NCBI RefSeq assembly: GCF_913778665.1
Contig: NZ_CAJYVQ010000006.1
Span: 1-64,000, forward strand
Direction of reading: 5' to 3'
From: an uncultured Stenotrophomonas sp.
GTDB lineage: Bacteria > Pseudomonadota > Gammaproteobacteria > Xanthomonadales > Xanthomonadaceae
Length of the DNA: 64,000 nt
The position numbers were made by a program, and so were the translations under genes. Shown here one piece after another: positions 42,241-52,468 of this stretch. Under the pieces are notes generated by a model. That model saw only the letters and a program-made list of their open reading frames with translations. It searched no databases and was not told the DNA's origin. Each line of letters opens with the position of its first letter. Position 1 is the stretch's first letter.

Positions 42241-44418
42241 TCAGGTCAGGCTCCGCACCGCCTCATTGGCCGCCGCGCGGACCTTCGGCAGCAGGCGCAG
42301 CACCAGCGCCATCTGCGTGCGGATCAGCTGCAGCTTCGGCGGCATCGCGTCGTCGATCTGTTCCAGCTCGGCGGCCACCGCGCGGTCGGCATCGTTGTCG
42401 TCCTCGGTCACCGGCTGGCGTGCAGTAAGGGCACCCGCCAGCTGCTGCAGCGCCTTGCGCACGCGTTCACCGGCGGCCAGCGCCAGCGGATCGCCGGCAT
42501 AGCTGTCCACCTGGTCGCGGTGTGCGCCGAGGGCCGACAGATGGCCGAGCAAGGTGTTGGACAGGGCCAGGAAATGGAAACCGGCATCCAGATTACGGCG
42601 TACATGGCCGGGCTCGCGCAGCATGTTCGACAGCGCCGTGGATAATGCGGCGTCGGCGTTGTGCATGTCACGGCGGGCGATGCGGTAGGCCAGGTCGTCG
42701 CGCATGCCGCTGCGGTACTGGCCCAGCACGGCATCCAGATAGCGTGCAGCGGTATCCAGCACGCGCCCCAGAACAAGGTGCAGCTGGCGACCCTGCCAGT
42801 CGGGCAGGATCAGGAACGCTGCCGCCGCCGCGATCGCACAGCCCAGCAGCGTATCGACCATGCGCGGCACGATCAGCAGGAAGCCATCACCGATCAGGTT
42901 GAAGCAGGTCAGCGCCATCACCGTGATCGCTGCCGAAGCCACCAGGTAGCGGTCGGTTCGGGTGAAGAAGAACAGCAGCGCCGACAACAGTGCGATCAAC
43001 AGCTGCACGTGCAGCTGCGGGAACAGCTGCAGCAGTGCCCAGGTCAGCACCAGGCCGGCCACGGTGCCAACGATGCGTTGCGCCAGGCGCTGGCGGGTGG
43101 CGCCGAAATTGGGCCGGCACACGAACACGATGGTCAGCAGCACCCACGAACCGTTCTGTGCATTGAACAGGCGGATCGCCGCGAAGCCGGCGATCAGCGC
43201 CAGCGCCATGCGCAGGCCGTGGCGAAACAGCACCGAACCGGGCGTGAGCTGCTGGCGCAGGCGCACGCCCATCTCGCGCAGTGTGTGCGGGTTGCTGTCG
43301 CGCAGGCGGGTATCGACGTTGTCGAGGCTGGCCTCGGAGCGCTCGGCATCGAGGAGGCGGCGCTCGATGCTGCGCAGGTTGTGCACCAGCAGGTCCAGCG
43401 AGCCGAGCAGGCGTTGCCACTGCGGGCGCTGCTGGTGGCGCAGGTAGGCCAGCGCATCGACCAGATCGCGCCCTGCCTGCTGGTTGCTTTCACCATAGAC
43501 GAACGGGCGGCGCAGGCGGATCGCCTCGCCCAGGCGTGCGCAGGCCTGCCCTTGCAGATCGAGCAGGCGCTGGCAGCGGTACAGCACGTCGCTGTGGAAG
43601 AACGCCTCGACCAGCGCGCCGTACGGGTAGTGCGAGGAACTGGCGCGCTCGTGGAAATCCTGCGCCATGTAATACAGCCGCAGGTACAGGCCGGAATTCA
43701 CGCCGGGCCGGCCCGAGCGGCCGAAACGGGCCAGGATCGCGGCCTTGGCTTCGTTCAAGGCACCGACCACGCGGCGGTTCTGCTCGGCCAGATCCAGCTG
43801 GCGGCGCTGCAGGTCGGCCTCGCGCACCGGCTCGAACAGGGCGGCCTTCAGCTGCAGGTAGCGGCCCAGCTCCTGGTACAGCCGCGCGACGCGCTCGCGC
43901 ACCGGACGGTTGGCGAACAGCGCGGTCCACAGGATCGACAGCAGCCCATACCAGGCGGCGCCGGCCAGCAGGTGGCTGACCGCATCCAGCGCGGTGTGCA
44001 GGTCGCGGCTGCCGTGCTGCTCCAGGCCGATCATGGTGTAGATCGCCAGCGTCACCGTGGCCTGGGCGATGGACGCATAGCGTTCGCCCAGCGCACCGAG
44101 CAGGGTCAGGCCGAAGGTGGACAGCGCCAGTGCGCCGATGAAGATCCACGGCCACGGGAACAGCCAGATCACTGAGGCCGCCGCGATGCAGAAGCACAGC
44201 AGCGACAGCAGCACTGCCTTGGTCCGGCCCCACGCGTTGTCGTCGGTCTCGGCGATCGCGCTGGCGATGATGCCGAGGAATACCCCGGGCAGCGCGGTAA
44301 GCGCGTCCCAGTACCAGCACACGGCCATCGCCGCGCTCAGGGCGATGAACACCCGCAGGCCATAGCTGGCCTTTTCGTGGGCCCACAGGCGGCTGAGGCG
44401 GGATTGGCGGGCGGACAT
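42241..44418 (-). CDS. yccS: YccS/YhfK-type FUSC-family inner-membrane protein
   Basis: A 725-aa protein with two clusters of about six hydrophobic helices (residues ~15-165 and ~375-510), separated by a ~200-aa cytoplasmic helical part, and a C-terminal soluble tail. GIIASAIAETDDNAWGRTKA and NGSWVLLTIVFVCRPNFGAT are characteristic of the YccS/FUSC group, which includes the aromatic-acid exporter AaeB. Substrate is unknown. ATG 44418 is the first start before the family N-terminus. Confidence 0.87.
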   Translation of the reverse strand: MSARQSRLSRLWAHEKASYGLRVFIALSAAMAVCWYWDALTALPGVFLGIIASAIAETDDNAWGRTKAVLLSLLCFCIAAASVIWLFPWPWIFIGALALSTFGLTLLGALGERYASIAQATVTLAIYTMIGLEQHGSRDLHTALDAVSHLLAGAAWYGLLSILWTALFANRPVRERVARLYQELGRYLQLKAALFEPVREADLQRRQLDLAEQNRRVVGALNEAKAAILARFGRSGRPGVNSGLYLRLYYMAQDFHERASSSHYPYGALVEAFFHSDVLYRCQRLLDLQGQACARLGEAIRLRRPFVYGESNQQAGRDLVDALAYLRHQQRPQWQRLLGSLDLLVHNLRSIERRLLDAERSEASLDNVDTRLRDSNPHTLREMGVRLRQQLTPGSVLFRHGLRMALALIAGFAAIRLFNAQNGSWVLLTIVFVCRPNFGATRQRLAQRIVGTVAGLVLTWALLQLFPQLHVQLLIALLSALLFFFTRTDRYLVASAAITVMALTCFNLIGDGFLLIVPRMVDTLLGCAIAAAAAFLILPDWQGRQLHLVLGRVLDTAARYLDAVLGQYRSGMRDDLAYRIARRDMHNADAALSTALSNMLREPGHVRRNLDAGFHFLALSNTLLGHLSALGAHRDQVDSYAGDPLALAAGERVRKALQQLAGALTARQPVTEDDNDADRAVAAELEQIDDAMPPKLQLIRTQMALVLRLLPKVRAAANEAVRSLT

Positions 44419-44472
44419 GCAGGCTCGGCGTATGGATCGACCACCATTATTGCGGGGTACGCGTGAAGTATG

Positions 44473-44572
44473 CAGTGCGGGCCAACGGCCCGCACCCACC
44501 ATTCGCACCACGGTAGTGCCGGCCACTGGCCGGCAGATGCACCGGGGAGGCCGGCCAGCGGCCGGCTCTACC
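44473..44572. repeat. cluster of three REP-like palindromes, two in inverted pair
   Basis: GTGCGGGCC-AAC-GGCCCGCAC (44473-44498) is followed by GTAGTGCCGGCC-ACT-GGCCGGCAG (44513-44536) and an inverted copy CCGGCC-AGC-GGCCGGCTCTAC (44549-44572). Head-to-head GTAG repeats of this kind form REP dimers (BIME-like). It lies between yccS and the smeK stop. Confidence 0.75.
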
Positions 44573-44575
44573 GGG

Positions 44576-47500
44576 CTATGCCCGCTGCGCGCGCTTGAGC
44601 AGCTTGGCTTCGCGCTTGCGTGCGCGACGTGCCCGCCAGCGTTCGGCCAGGCAGGAGAAGATCACGTACAGCGCCGGCGTGCTGAGCAGGGTCAGGCTCT
44701 GCGAGAACAGCAAACCACCGATCATCGCGATGCCCAGCGGGCGCCGCAGCTCGGAGCCCTCGCCGAGGCCGATCGCCAGCGGCACCGCCGCCAGGATCGC
44801 CACCATGGTGGTCATCATGATCGGGCGGAAGCGCACGATGCTGGCTTCGCGCGCGGCATCGCGCGGTGCCAGGCCGTGCACGCGCTGTGCCACCAGCGCG
44901 AAGTCGATCATCATGATCGCGTTCTTCTTGACGATGCCGATCAGCAGCACCAGCGCGATCATCGAGATCACCGACAGTTCGGTATTGGTGCCGAACAGGG
45001 CCAGCAGCGCGCCCACGCCCGCCGCCGGCAGCGTCGACAGGATGGTGACCGGGTGGATCAGGCTCTCGTAGAGCATGCCCAGCACCAGGTATACGGTCAG
45101 GATCGCCGCCAGCACCAGGATCAGCATGTCGCTGGGGTCGGAATTGAAGCCGAAACCGGCATCGTCGGCCAGGCGGATGTCGCCCGGCATGCGCATGCCG
45201 GCCACAGTCGCGTCGATGATCGCCTTGGCCTCGCCCATGCTCACGTTCGGGGCCAGGTTGTAGCTCAGGTCCATCGTCGTGTACTGGTTTTCATGGGTGA
45301 TCTGCGATGGCGCCAAGCCCGGAACCTGGGTCGCCACTGCGGTGATCGGCACCATGTCGCCGTTGCGCGCACGCACGTAGATCTCGTCCAGCGCCGCCGG
45401 GGTGGCGGTCTGCGAGGGCAGGGCGTTGACCACGACGCTGTACTGGTTGATGTCCGAGTAGATGGTGGAAATCTGGCGTTGGCCGAATGCACCGTACAGC
45501 GCGCCGTCGATGGCGCCGACGGTGATGCCCAGGCGCGCGGCCTTGGCACGGTCGATCTGGATGTTCTGGCGCAGGCCGGCGTTGTCCACGTCGGTGCCGA
45601 CGTCGCGCAGCTTCGGGTTCTTCTTCAGTTCCGCCTGCAGCTTGGGCAGCCATTCCTGCAGTGCGGCGAGGTCGTTGCCCTGCAGCGAGATGCGGTACTG
45701 CGCGCCCTGGCTGGAACCACCGCCGTCGTTGCTCGGCAGATCCTGGATCGCGCGCAGGCGCAGTTGCAGGTCCGGGTAACGGTCGGCCTTGGCGCTCAAC
45801 CGTGCCAGCGCATGCGCGGTGGTTTCGCGGCGGCCGTCGCTGCGCGATTTCAGCTCGATATTGAACTGCGCACTGGAGCCCTGGCGGCCGCTGCCCAGGC
45901 GCACGCCCACGGTCTTCACCGCCGGGTCGGCCATCAGCATGTCGGTGATGCGGCGCTGGCGGGCGACCATGTCCTCGAAGGACACGGTGGCGCTGGAGTT
46001 GGCGCGTCCCCAGATCAGGCCGGTGTCCTGTGGCGGGAACGCGCCCTTCTTCACTGCGCCAAACAGGAAGATGGTGACGCCGATCAGCAGCAGCGGGGTC
46101 AGCGACATCAGCAGCGCATGGCGCAGGGAGAAGTCGAGGAACAGGGTATAGACGCGCAGCATGCGTTCGTGGCCGGCATCGAGCCAGCGGCCGAAGCGCG
46201 ACGGCGGCGCGGCGTGGTCGTGGGCGCTGAGGAAACGGCTGCACAACGCAGGGGTCAGCGTCAGCGAGACGATCATCGACACCACGATCGCCGCGACCAG
46301 GGTGACGGTGAACTCGCGGAAGAACGCGCCCATCATGCCGCTGGCGAACAGCAGCGGGATGAACACCGCCACCAGCGAGGCGGTGATCGAGACGATGGTG
46401 AAGCCGATTTCGCGTGCACCGGTCAGCGCCGCCTGCATGCGAGGCATGCCTTCGTCGAGGTGGCGCATGATGTTCTCGATCACCACGATCGCATCGTCGA
46501 CCACAAAACCAATCGCGATCACCAGCGCCAGCAGGCTCAGGTTGTTCAGGGTGAACCCCATCACGTACATCACCAGCGCAGCACCGGCCAGCGACAGCGG
46601 CACGGTCACCGCGGCGATCAGGGTAGGGGCCAGACGGCGCAGGAACAGCGCCATGGTCAGCACCACCATCGCCAGGCTGATCAGCAGGGTGATCTGCACT
46701 TCATGCAGCGAGGAACGGATGGTCGGCGTACGGTCGAAGTACGGCGTCATCGTGGTGCCGGGCTGCAGGTAGTCGCGCAGGGTCGGGATCTGCGCCTTGA
46801 CCCGGTCCACGGTCTCCACGATGTTGGCCCCGGCACGGGTGAACACGTACATCACCACCGCCGGTTTGTGGTCGAACCACGCGGCCTGGTAGGCATCCTG
46901 CTGGCCGTCGTAGACGTTGGCGATGTCCTTCAGGCGGATCACCCGGCCATCGCCCTGGGTCTTGACCACCAGGTTGGCGAAGTCGGCGGCGCGCGCCACC
47001 GAGTCGTTGGCGATGATGGCAGTAGTGGTGTTGCCATCGCTGAGGAAGCCGGTGGGCGAGGTCACGTTGGCCGCACGCACCGCATTGCGCAGGTCATCTG
47101 CGGTCAGGCCGAGCGCGTTCATCAGGCGCAGGTTGACGTCCACGCGCACCGCCGGCGTCGAGGCACCGGCGATGTCGACCGAGGCGACGCCGCTGATCTG
47201 GCGGATGCGCTGGGCCAGCAGCGAGTCGGCGACGTTGTACAGCTCGTCGGCCGACTGCGTCTGCGAGGTCAGCGCGATGGCGATCACCGGGTCGTCGTTC
47301 GGGTTCGCCTTCTGGTACATCGGCGAACCCATGCCCGAAGGCAGGTCGGCCTGCGCCGAGTTGATCGCGGTCTGTACGTCCAGCGCGGCCGAATCGATGT
47401 TGTGGCCACTCTGGAAGATCATGAACACCAGCGAGCTGCCTTCCGAGCTGGACGAGCGCATGCGGTCGATGCCCGGCAGCTGGCCGAGGTGGCGCTCCAG

Positions 47501-47698
47501 CGGCGCGGTGACCGTGCTGGCCATGGTCGCCGCGTCTGCACCAGACTGGCTGGCGTGCACGAAGATCACCGGGATCTCGATGTTCGGCAATGCCGATACG
47601 CCCAGGCGCAGATAGCAGATCAGGCCGACCATGAACAGGCCGATGGCCAGCAGGGCGGTGCCGATCGGGCGGCGGATGAAGGGGCCGGACAGGTTCAT
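44576..47698 (-). CDS. smeK: RND multidrug efflux transporter, MdtC-like (SmeK)
   Basis: A 1040-aa inner-membrane proton-driven pump with the RND fold: 12 helices in two halves, FIRRPIGTALLAIGLFMVGL at the N-terminus, the proton-relay region with VIAIGFVVDDAIVVIENIMR (two Asp) in the fourth helix and LIGIVKKNAIMMIDFALVAQ in the tenth. The operon order MFP-RND-RND is that of mdtABC/muxABC and of S. maltophilia smeIJK (SmeJ and SmeK act together). ATG 47698 opens MNLSGPFIRRPIG. The stop lies next to a REP cluster. Confidence 0.9.
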   Translation of the reverse strand: MNLSGPFIRRPIGTALLAIGLFMVGLICYLRLGVSALPNIEIPVIFVHASQSGADAATMASTVTAPLERHLGQLPGIDRMRSSSSEGSSLVFMIFQSGHNIDSAALDVQTAINSAQADLPSGMGSPMYQKANPNDDPVIAIALTSQTQSADELYNVADSLLAQRIRQISGVASVDIAGASTPAVRVDVNLRLMNALGLTADDLRNAVRAANVTSPTGFLSDGNTTTAIIANDSVARAADFANLVVKTQGDGRVIRLKDIANVYDGQQDAYQAAWFDHKPAVVMYVFTRAGANIVETVDRVKAQIPTLRDYLQPGTTMTPYFDRTPTIRSSLHEVQITLLISLAMVVLTMALFLRRLAPTLIAAVTVPLSLAGAALVMYVMGFTLNNLSLLALVIAIGFVVDDAIVVIENIMRHLDEGMPRMQAALTGAREIGFTIVSITASLVAVFIPLLFASGMMGAFFREFTVTLVAAIVVSMIVSLTLTPALCSRFLSAHDHAAPPSRFGRWLDAGHERMLRVYTLFLDFSLRHALLMSLTPLLLIGVTIFLFGAVKKGAFPPQDTGLIWGRANSSATVSFEDMVARQRRITDMLMADPAVKTVGVRLGSGRQGSSAQFNIELKSRSDGRRETTAHALARLSAKADRYPDLQLRLRAIQDLPSNDGGGSSQGAQYRISLQGNDLAALQEWLPKLQAELKKNPKLRDVGTDVDNAGLRQNIQIDRAKAARLGITVGAIDGALYGAFGQRQISTIYSDINQYSVVVNALPSQTATPAALDEIYVRARNGDMVPITAVATQVPGLAPSQITHENQYTTMDLSYNLAPNVSMGEAKAIIDATVAGMRMPGDIRLADDAGFGFNSDPSDMLILVLAAILTVYLVLGMLYESLIHPVTILSTLPAAGVGALLALFGTNTELSVISMIALVLLIGIVKKNAIMMIDFALVAQRVHGLAPRDAAREASIVRFRPIMMTTMVAILAAVPLAIGLGEGSELRRPLGIAMIGGLLFSQSLTLLSTPALYVIFSCLAERWRARRARKREAKLLKRAQRA

Positions 47699-47729
47699 CG
47701 CGCGGCCCCCCGCAGCAGCGGGGCGTGGA

Positions 47730-50700
47730 TCATGCCTGCGGCTCCTGCAGCGAACCGTTGCGCAGCGCACGCTGTTCGCGGCGGCGCGCCAGCCACTCGG
47801 AGAAGCGCTCCATGTACAAGTAGATCACCGGTGTGGTGTACAGCGTGACCAGCTGTGACAGCAGCAGGCCACCGACGATGGCGATGCCGAGCGGGCGGCG
47901 CAGTTCCGACCCGATGCCGGTGCCCAGTGCCAGCGGCAGTGCGCCGAGCATGGCCGCGGCGGTGGTCATCATGATCGGACGGAAGCGCAGCAGGCAGGCG
48001 CGACGGATTGCTTCGTGCGCGTTGGCACCGGCACGACGTGCCTCGATCGCGAAGTCCACCATCATGATGCCGTTCTTCTTGACGATGCCGATCAGCAGGA
48101 CGATGCCGACGATGCCGTCCACCGACAGGCTCAGGCCGCACACCATCAGCGCCAGCAGCGCGCCCACGCCGGCCGGCGGCAGGGTCGAGATGATGGTGAT
48201 CGGGTGGATGTAGCTCTCGTACAGCACGCCCAGCACGATGTAGATGACCACCAGCGAGGCCAGCAGCAGCCACACCACGTCGGTCTGGCTGCCGGTGAAC
48301 TCGGCGGCCTTGCCGATGAACTCGGCGTGCAGGTGGGCCGGCATGTCCAGGCTGGCCTTGGTCTCTTCAATGGCCTTGACCGCATCGGACAGCGAATAGC
48401 CCGGCGCCACGTTGAAGGAGACGGTCACCGCCGGCAGCTGCTGCTGGTGGCTGACCACCAGCGGCGCGCTGCTGACCTTGCCTTCGGCCAGTGCCGACAG
48501 CGGGATGATGTTGCCGGCGCCGACGGTGATGCCGGTGTTCTGCGCGCCGATGCCGGTGGCGGTGGACGAGTTGGACGAGGTGACCTGGCCGAAGCTGGTG
48601 GCGTTGGTGCCGGTCAGTGCGCCGGCACCATTGGAAGCCACGGCCAGCTGCTGCATCAGCGCGGTGCTGGTGCGGAACTCCGGCGCCACTTCCAGCACCA
48701 CGCGGTACTGGTTGAGCTCGGTGAAGATGGTCGAGATCTGGCGCTGGCCGAACGCATCGTAGAGGGTGTCGTCGATGGTCTGCATCGGCACGCCCAGCAC
48801 GCTGGCCTTGTCGCGGTCGATGTTCAGTTCCAGCGCGCGGCCCTGGTTGGACAGGTTGTTGTCGACGTCGGCCAGTTCCGGCCGCTTGCGCAGCGCTTCG
48901 GTCAGGCGCGTGGCCTGCTTGGCCACTTCGGCGCTGTCCACGTCCGACAGCGAGTACTGGTACTCGGTGGCAGCCACGCGGGTATCCAGGGTCACGTCCT
49001 GCACCGGCTTGAGGTACAGCGCCACGCCCGGGATCCCGGCCACTGCCTTCTGCAGGCGCGGCAGCACCTCGTCCAGGCTGTCACGCTGGCTGCGCTCCTT
49101 CAGTACGATCGACAGCTGGCCTTGGTTGAGCGTAGGGTTCATGCTGCCGGCACCGATGAAGGCCGACACGCCGGTCACGTCCGGGTCCTGGCGCAGCGCT
49201 TCGGCGACCTGCCTGGTGCGCTGCTCCATCTGCGGGAAGGCGATGTTCTGGTCGGCCTGCACTACGCCGGTGATCAGGCCGGTGTCCTGCTCGGGCAGCA
49301 GCCCCTTGGGAATCAGCACGTACAGCAGCACGGTCAGCACCAGTGCGCCACCGGCCACCGCCAGGGTCAAGCGCTGGTGGCCCAGCACCCAGTCCAGGCT
49401 GTGCTCGTACAGGCCCACGGTGCGCGTCCACAGGTTCTGCTTGCCGGCCGCCGCCGCGCGCTCATGCGCGTCTTCGCCTTCCGGCAGGGCGTCGGGCTTG
49501 AGCAGGTAGGCGCACATCATCGGGGTGAGCGTCAGCGAGATCAGCATCGACAGCACGACCGCGATGCTCAGCACCCAGGCGAACTCGTGGAACAGGCGGC
49601 CGGTGACGCCGGGCATCAACAGCAGCGGCAGGAACACCGCCACCAGCGAAACAGTCAGCGACAGCACGGTGAAGCCGATCTGGCGCGCGCCGATCTCGGC
49701 CGCTTCCTTGCCACTCTTGCCCTGCTCGATATAGCGGACGATGTTCTCGATCATCACGATCGCATCGTCGACCACGAAGCCGGTGGCCACCACCAGCGCC
49801 ATCAGCGAGAGGTTGTCCAGCGACATGCCGGCGAAGGCCATCACCGCGAAGGTGCCGGCCAGCGACAGCGGTACCGCCACCGAGGGAATGATCGTGGCCC
49901 ACAGCCTGCGCAGGAACACGAAGATCACCGCCACCACCAGGCCGATGGTCAGGATCAGGGTGAACTGCACTTCATGCACCGAGGCGCGGATGGTCTCGGT
50001 ACGGTCATTGAAGATCTCCAGGTGCACGTCGGCCGGCAGCACGCCCTGCAGCTGCGGCAGGATCGCGCGGATGCGCTCGACCGTCTGCACGATGTTGGCA
50101 CCGGGCTGGCGGCGCACTTCCAGCAGCACCGCCGGCTTGCCATCGGCCCAGGCGGCGAGCTGGTCGTTCTCCACGCCATCGACGACCTGTGCCACGTCCG
50201 ACAGCCGCACCGGGCGGCCGTTCTTGTAGCTGATGATGGTGTCGCGGTATTCGGCGGCGCTGGCCAGCTGGTCGTTGGTGCCGATGCTGTAGGACTGGGT
50301 CTTGCCGTTCAACGAACCCTTCGGCGCATTGACGTTGGCCTGGGTCAGCGCGCTGCGCAGCTGCTCCAGGGTGAGGCCCATGTTCGACAGCTGCGCCGGA
50401 TTGACCTGGATGCGCACGGCAGGCCGCACGTTGCCGGCAATCGAGACCAGGCCCACGCCCTGCACCTGCGACAGCCGCTGGGCCAGGATCGAGTCGGCGT
50501 AGTTGTTGACGTCACGCAGCGGGCGTGTGTCGGAGGTCAGTTTCAGGGTGACGATGGCCGCGTCGGCCGGGTTCACCCGGTTGTAGACCGGCTGGTAGGG
50601 CAGCGACGAGGGCAGGGTGGCCTGGCGGATCGCCGCCTGCACGTCCTGCGCGGCGATGTCGATGTCGCGATCCATCGAAAACTGCAGGATGATCGTCGAC

Positions 50701-50963
50701 AACCCGGCCGACGAGTCGGAGGTCATCAGTTCCAGCCCGGAGATCTGCCCGAACTGGCGCTCCAGTGGCGTGGTGACCAGTGAGGCCATGGTGGTGGCGT
50801 TGGCGCCGGGGTACTGGGTGGTGACCACCAGGCTGGGCGCATCGATTTCCGGTAGCGCCGACACCGGCAGCTTGCGGTAACCGAGAATGCCCAGCAGCAA
50901 CAGCCCCGCCATCAACAGCGAGGTGGCGATCGGGCGGCGGATGAAGATCGTCGAAAAGCCCAC
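47730..50963 (-). CDS. smeJ: RND multidrug efflux transporter, MdtB-like (SmeJ)
   Basis: A 1077-aa RND pump, partner of the next gene. GFSTIFIRRPIATSLLMAGL at the N-terminus, VVATGFVVDDAIVMIENIVR (Asp pair) and LIGIVKKNGIMMVDFAIEAR are visible. It is longer than MdtB because of an insertion in the second periplasmic domain (~790-830; TGTNATSFGQVTSSNSSTATG, a Thr/Ser/Gly-rich segment). It begins with GTG 50963, with AAGGA seven bases upstream, and is separated from smeK by 31 bp. Confidence 0.9.
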   Translation of the reverse strand: MGFSTIFIRRPIATSLLMAGLLLLGILGYRKLPVSALPEIDAPSLVVTTQYPGANATTMASLVTTPLERQFGQISGLELMTSDSSAGLSTIILQFSMDRDIDIAAQDVQAAIRQATLPSSLPYQPVYNRVNPADAAIVTLKLTSDTRPLRDVNNYADSILAQRLSQVQGVGLVSIAGNVRPAVRIQVNPAQLSNMGLTLEQLRSALTQANVNAPKGSLNGKTQSYSIGTNDQLASAAEYRDTIISYKNGRPVRLSDVAQVVDGVENDQLAAWADGKPAVLLEVRRQPGANIVQTVERIRAILPQLQGVLPADVHLEIFNDRTETIRASVHEVQFTLILTIGLVVAVIFVFLRRLWATIIPSVAVPLSLAGTFAVMAFAGMSLDNLSLMALVVATGFVVDDAIVMIENIVRYIEQGKSGKEAAEIGARQIGFTVLSLTVSLVAVFLPLLLMPGVTGRLFHEFAWVLSIAVVLSMLISLTLTPMMCAYLLKPDALPEGEDAHERAAAAGKQNLWTRTVGLYEHSLDWVLGHQRLTLAVAGGALVLTVLLYVLIPKGLLPEQDTGLITGVVQADQNIAFPQMEQRTRQVAEALRQDPDVTGVSAFIGAGSMNPTLNQGQLSIVLKERSQRDSLDEVLPRLQKAVAGIPGVALYLKPVQDVTLDTRVAATEYQYSLSDVDSAEVAKQATRLTEALRKRPELADVDNNLSNQGRALELNIDRDKASVLGVPMQTIDDTLYDAFGQRQISTIFTELNQYRVVLEVAPEFRTSTALMQQLAVASNGAGALTGTNATSFGQVTSSNSSTATGIGAQNTGITVGAGNIIPLSALAEGKVSSAPLVVSHQQQLPAVTVSFNVAPGYSLSDAVKAIEETKASLDMPAHLHAEFIGKAAEFTGSQTDVVWLLLASLVVIYIVLGVLYESYIHPITIISTLPPAGVGALLALMVCGLSLSVDGIVGIVLLIGIVKKNGIMMVDFAIEARRAGANAHEAIRRACLLRFRPIMMTTAAAMLGALPLALGTGIGSELRRPLGIAIVGGLLLSQLVTLYTTPVIYLYMERFSEWLARRREQRALRNGSLQEPQA

Positions 50964-51037
50964 GGACTGATCCTTGCTGGCACTTCAATGTCGGCGCCGG
51001 CAGTTTCGCCGGCGCGGGGGAAGACAGTGGCCTGCGC

Positions 51038-52282
51038 TCAGCGCGGGCCACCACCGCGACGGCCACCGCCGCCACCGTTCTTCTGCTCGGCGGCCTTCAG
51101 CTCGGCCTCGGTCGGTGCGGCCGGGGTTTCGCCCGGCTTCAACGCGGTGACCTTGCTGCCCGGCTTCAGGCGGAACTGGCCTTCGCTGACCACGCGCTCG
51201 CCGCCCTTGAGGCCTTCGGCGATCTGCACCTGGCTGTCGCCCACTTCCACACCGCTGCGCACGGTCTGCATCTTCACCGTGTTGTCGCCCTGCACGACGT
51301 AAACGTACTCGCCGTCCGGGCCACGCAGCACCGCCTGGGTGGGGATGACCACGCCGCCGCCGATGGTGCGCAGCTGCATGCGCACGTTGACGAACTGGCC
51401 CGGCCACAGGCCGTTGTCGGCGTTGTCGAACACCGCACGCGCCTTGAACGTGCCGCTGTCGGCACTGATCAGGTTGTCGACCACATCCAGCTTGCCGTCG
51501 CCGGACAGCACGTGCGAATCGGCACGGTCCAGCGCCGCCACCGGCACCGCGCCGGCGGCCTGCGCCTGACGCACGTCGCCGAGCTGGCGCTCGGGCAGGT
51601 TGAACAGCACATGGATCGGGTGGACCTGGGTCAGCGTCACCAGCGCGGTACCGGCAGTGACCACGTTGCCGGCGTCAACCGCACGGATGCCGGCGATGCC
51701 GGAGATCGGCGCGGTGACCTTGGTGTACTGCAGCTGCACCTGTGCCGAGCGCATGCTGGCCTCGTTGGCCGCGACTGCGCTTTCGTACTGTGCCACTTGG
51801 TTTCGCTGTGTATCCAGATCGGTCTTGGCGACGAACTGGCGATACTCCGGCGCGTTCGAGCGCTGGTAGTTGGATCGCGCGGTGGCCAGCAGGGCTTCGT
51901 TCTGGCGCTTGGCCGCCGCGGCCTGGTCGTAGCTGGCTTGGGCGGTGCGCGGATCGATCACCGCCAGCACGTCGCCCTGCTTCACTTCCTGGCCTTCGCG
52001 GAAATTGAGGCTCATCAGCTGCCCGCCGACCTGCGGGCTGACGGTGACGGTGTTCATCGCGGTCACCGTGCCCAGCGCGCTGGCATACACCGGCACGTCC
52101 TGGCGCGCGGCTTCAACCACGGTCACCGGCACCGGGCCGGCATCGGGGTCTTCGCCGCCCTGGCGCGCACCCGCTGCGGGTTTTCCAGCCTTGTCCTTGC
52201 CACCGCCGATGACCCGCAGGCCAACCACGGCCAGCACCAGTACCGCCACGACCAGCAGCACGATCTTCCAAACACGTGACAT
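51038..52282 (-). CDS. smeI: RND periplasmic adaptor (membrane fusion) protein, MdtA-like (SmeI)
   Basis: A 414-aa adaptor with an N-terminal membrane anchor (SRVWKIVLLVVAVLVLAVVG), the lipoyl/hairpin region GTVTAMNTVTVSPQVGGQLM and EGQEVKQGDVLAVIDPRTAQ, and APISGIAGIRAVDAGNVVTA. The C-terminus is Gly/Arg-rich. It would join SmeJK to an outer-membrane TolC-type channel, which is not encoded in this operon. No regulator gene is adjacent; the upstream gene diverges (M20 peptidase). Confidence 0.9.
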   Translation of the reverse strand: MSRVWKIVLLVVAVLVLAVVGLRVIGGGKDKAGKPAAGARQGGEDPDAGPVPVTVVEAARQDVPVYASALGTVTAMNTVTVSPQVGGQLMSLNFREGQEVKQGDVLAVIDPRTAQASYDQAAAAKRQNEALLATARSNYQRSNAPEYRQFVAKTDLDTQRNQVAQYESAVAANEASMRSAQVQLQYTKVTAPISGIAGIRAVDAGNVVTAGTALVTLTQVHPIHVLFNLPERQLGDVRQAQAAGAVPVAALDRADSHVLSGDGKLDVVDNLISADSGTFKARAVFDNADNGLWPGQFVNVRMQLRTIGGGVVIPTQAVLRGPDGEYVYVVQGDNTVKMQTVRSGVEVGDSQVQIAEGLKGGERVVSEGQFRLKPGSKVTALKPGETPAAPTEAELKAAEQKNGGGGGRRGGGPR

Positions 52283-52468
52283 TACGAGGACTCCGAGAGG
52301 GCTGGACCGGGCGGGACGCCGGGACAATGCGCAAAGCATACCTGTGCCACATCACGTTTCCTGCATGACGGATGGGACGGGCGCTAAGACCGGATCCGGC
52401 GGCGGAGGTTCCCGTGGAGGCAGTGTTGGCCTACATTCAGCTGGAACCCCCTTGCTGTGGAGATCGCG

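Noticed and set aside
44417-50783. Very long open frames on the plus strand opposite the RND genes (44417-47848 and 48015-50783)
   Set aside because: They are antisense to two clear RND pumps, are rich in His/Gln/Arg/Ala as expected from GC-biased shadow frames, and have no recognisable domains.
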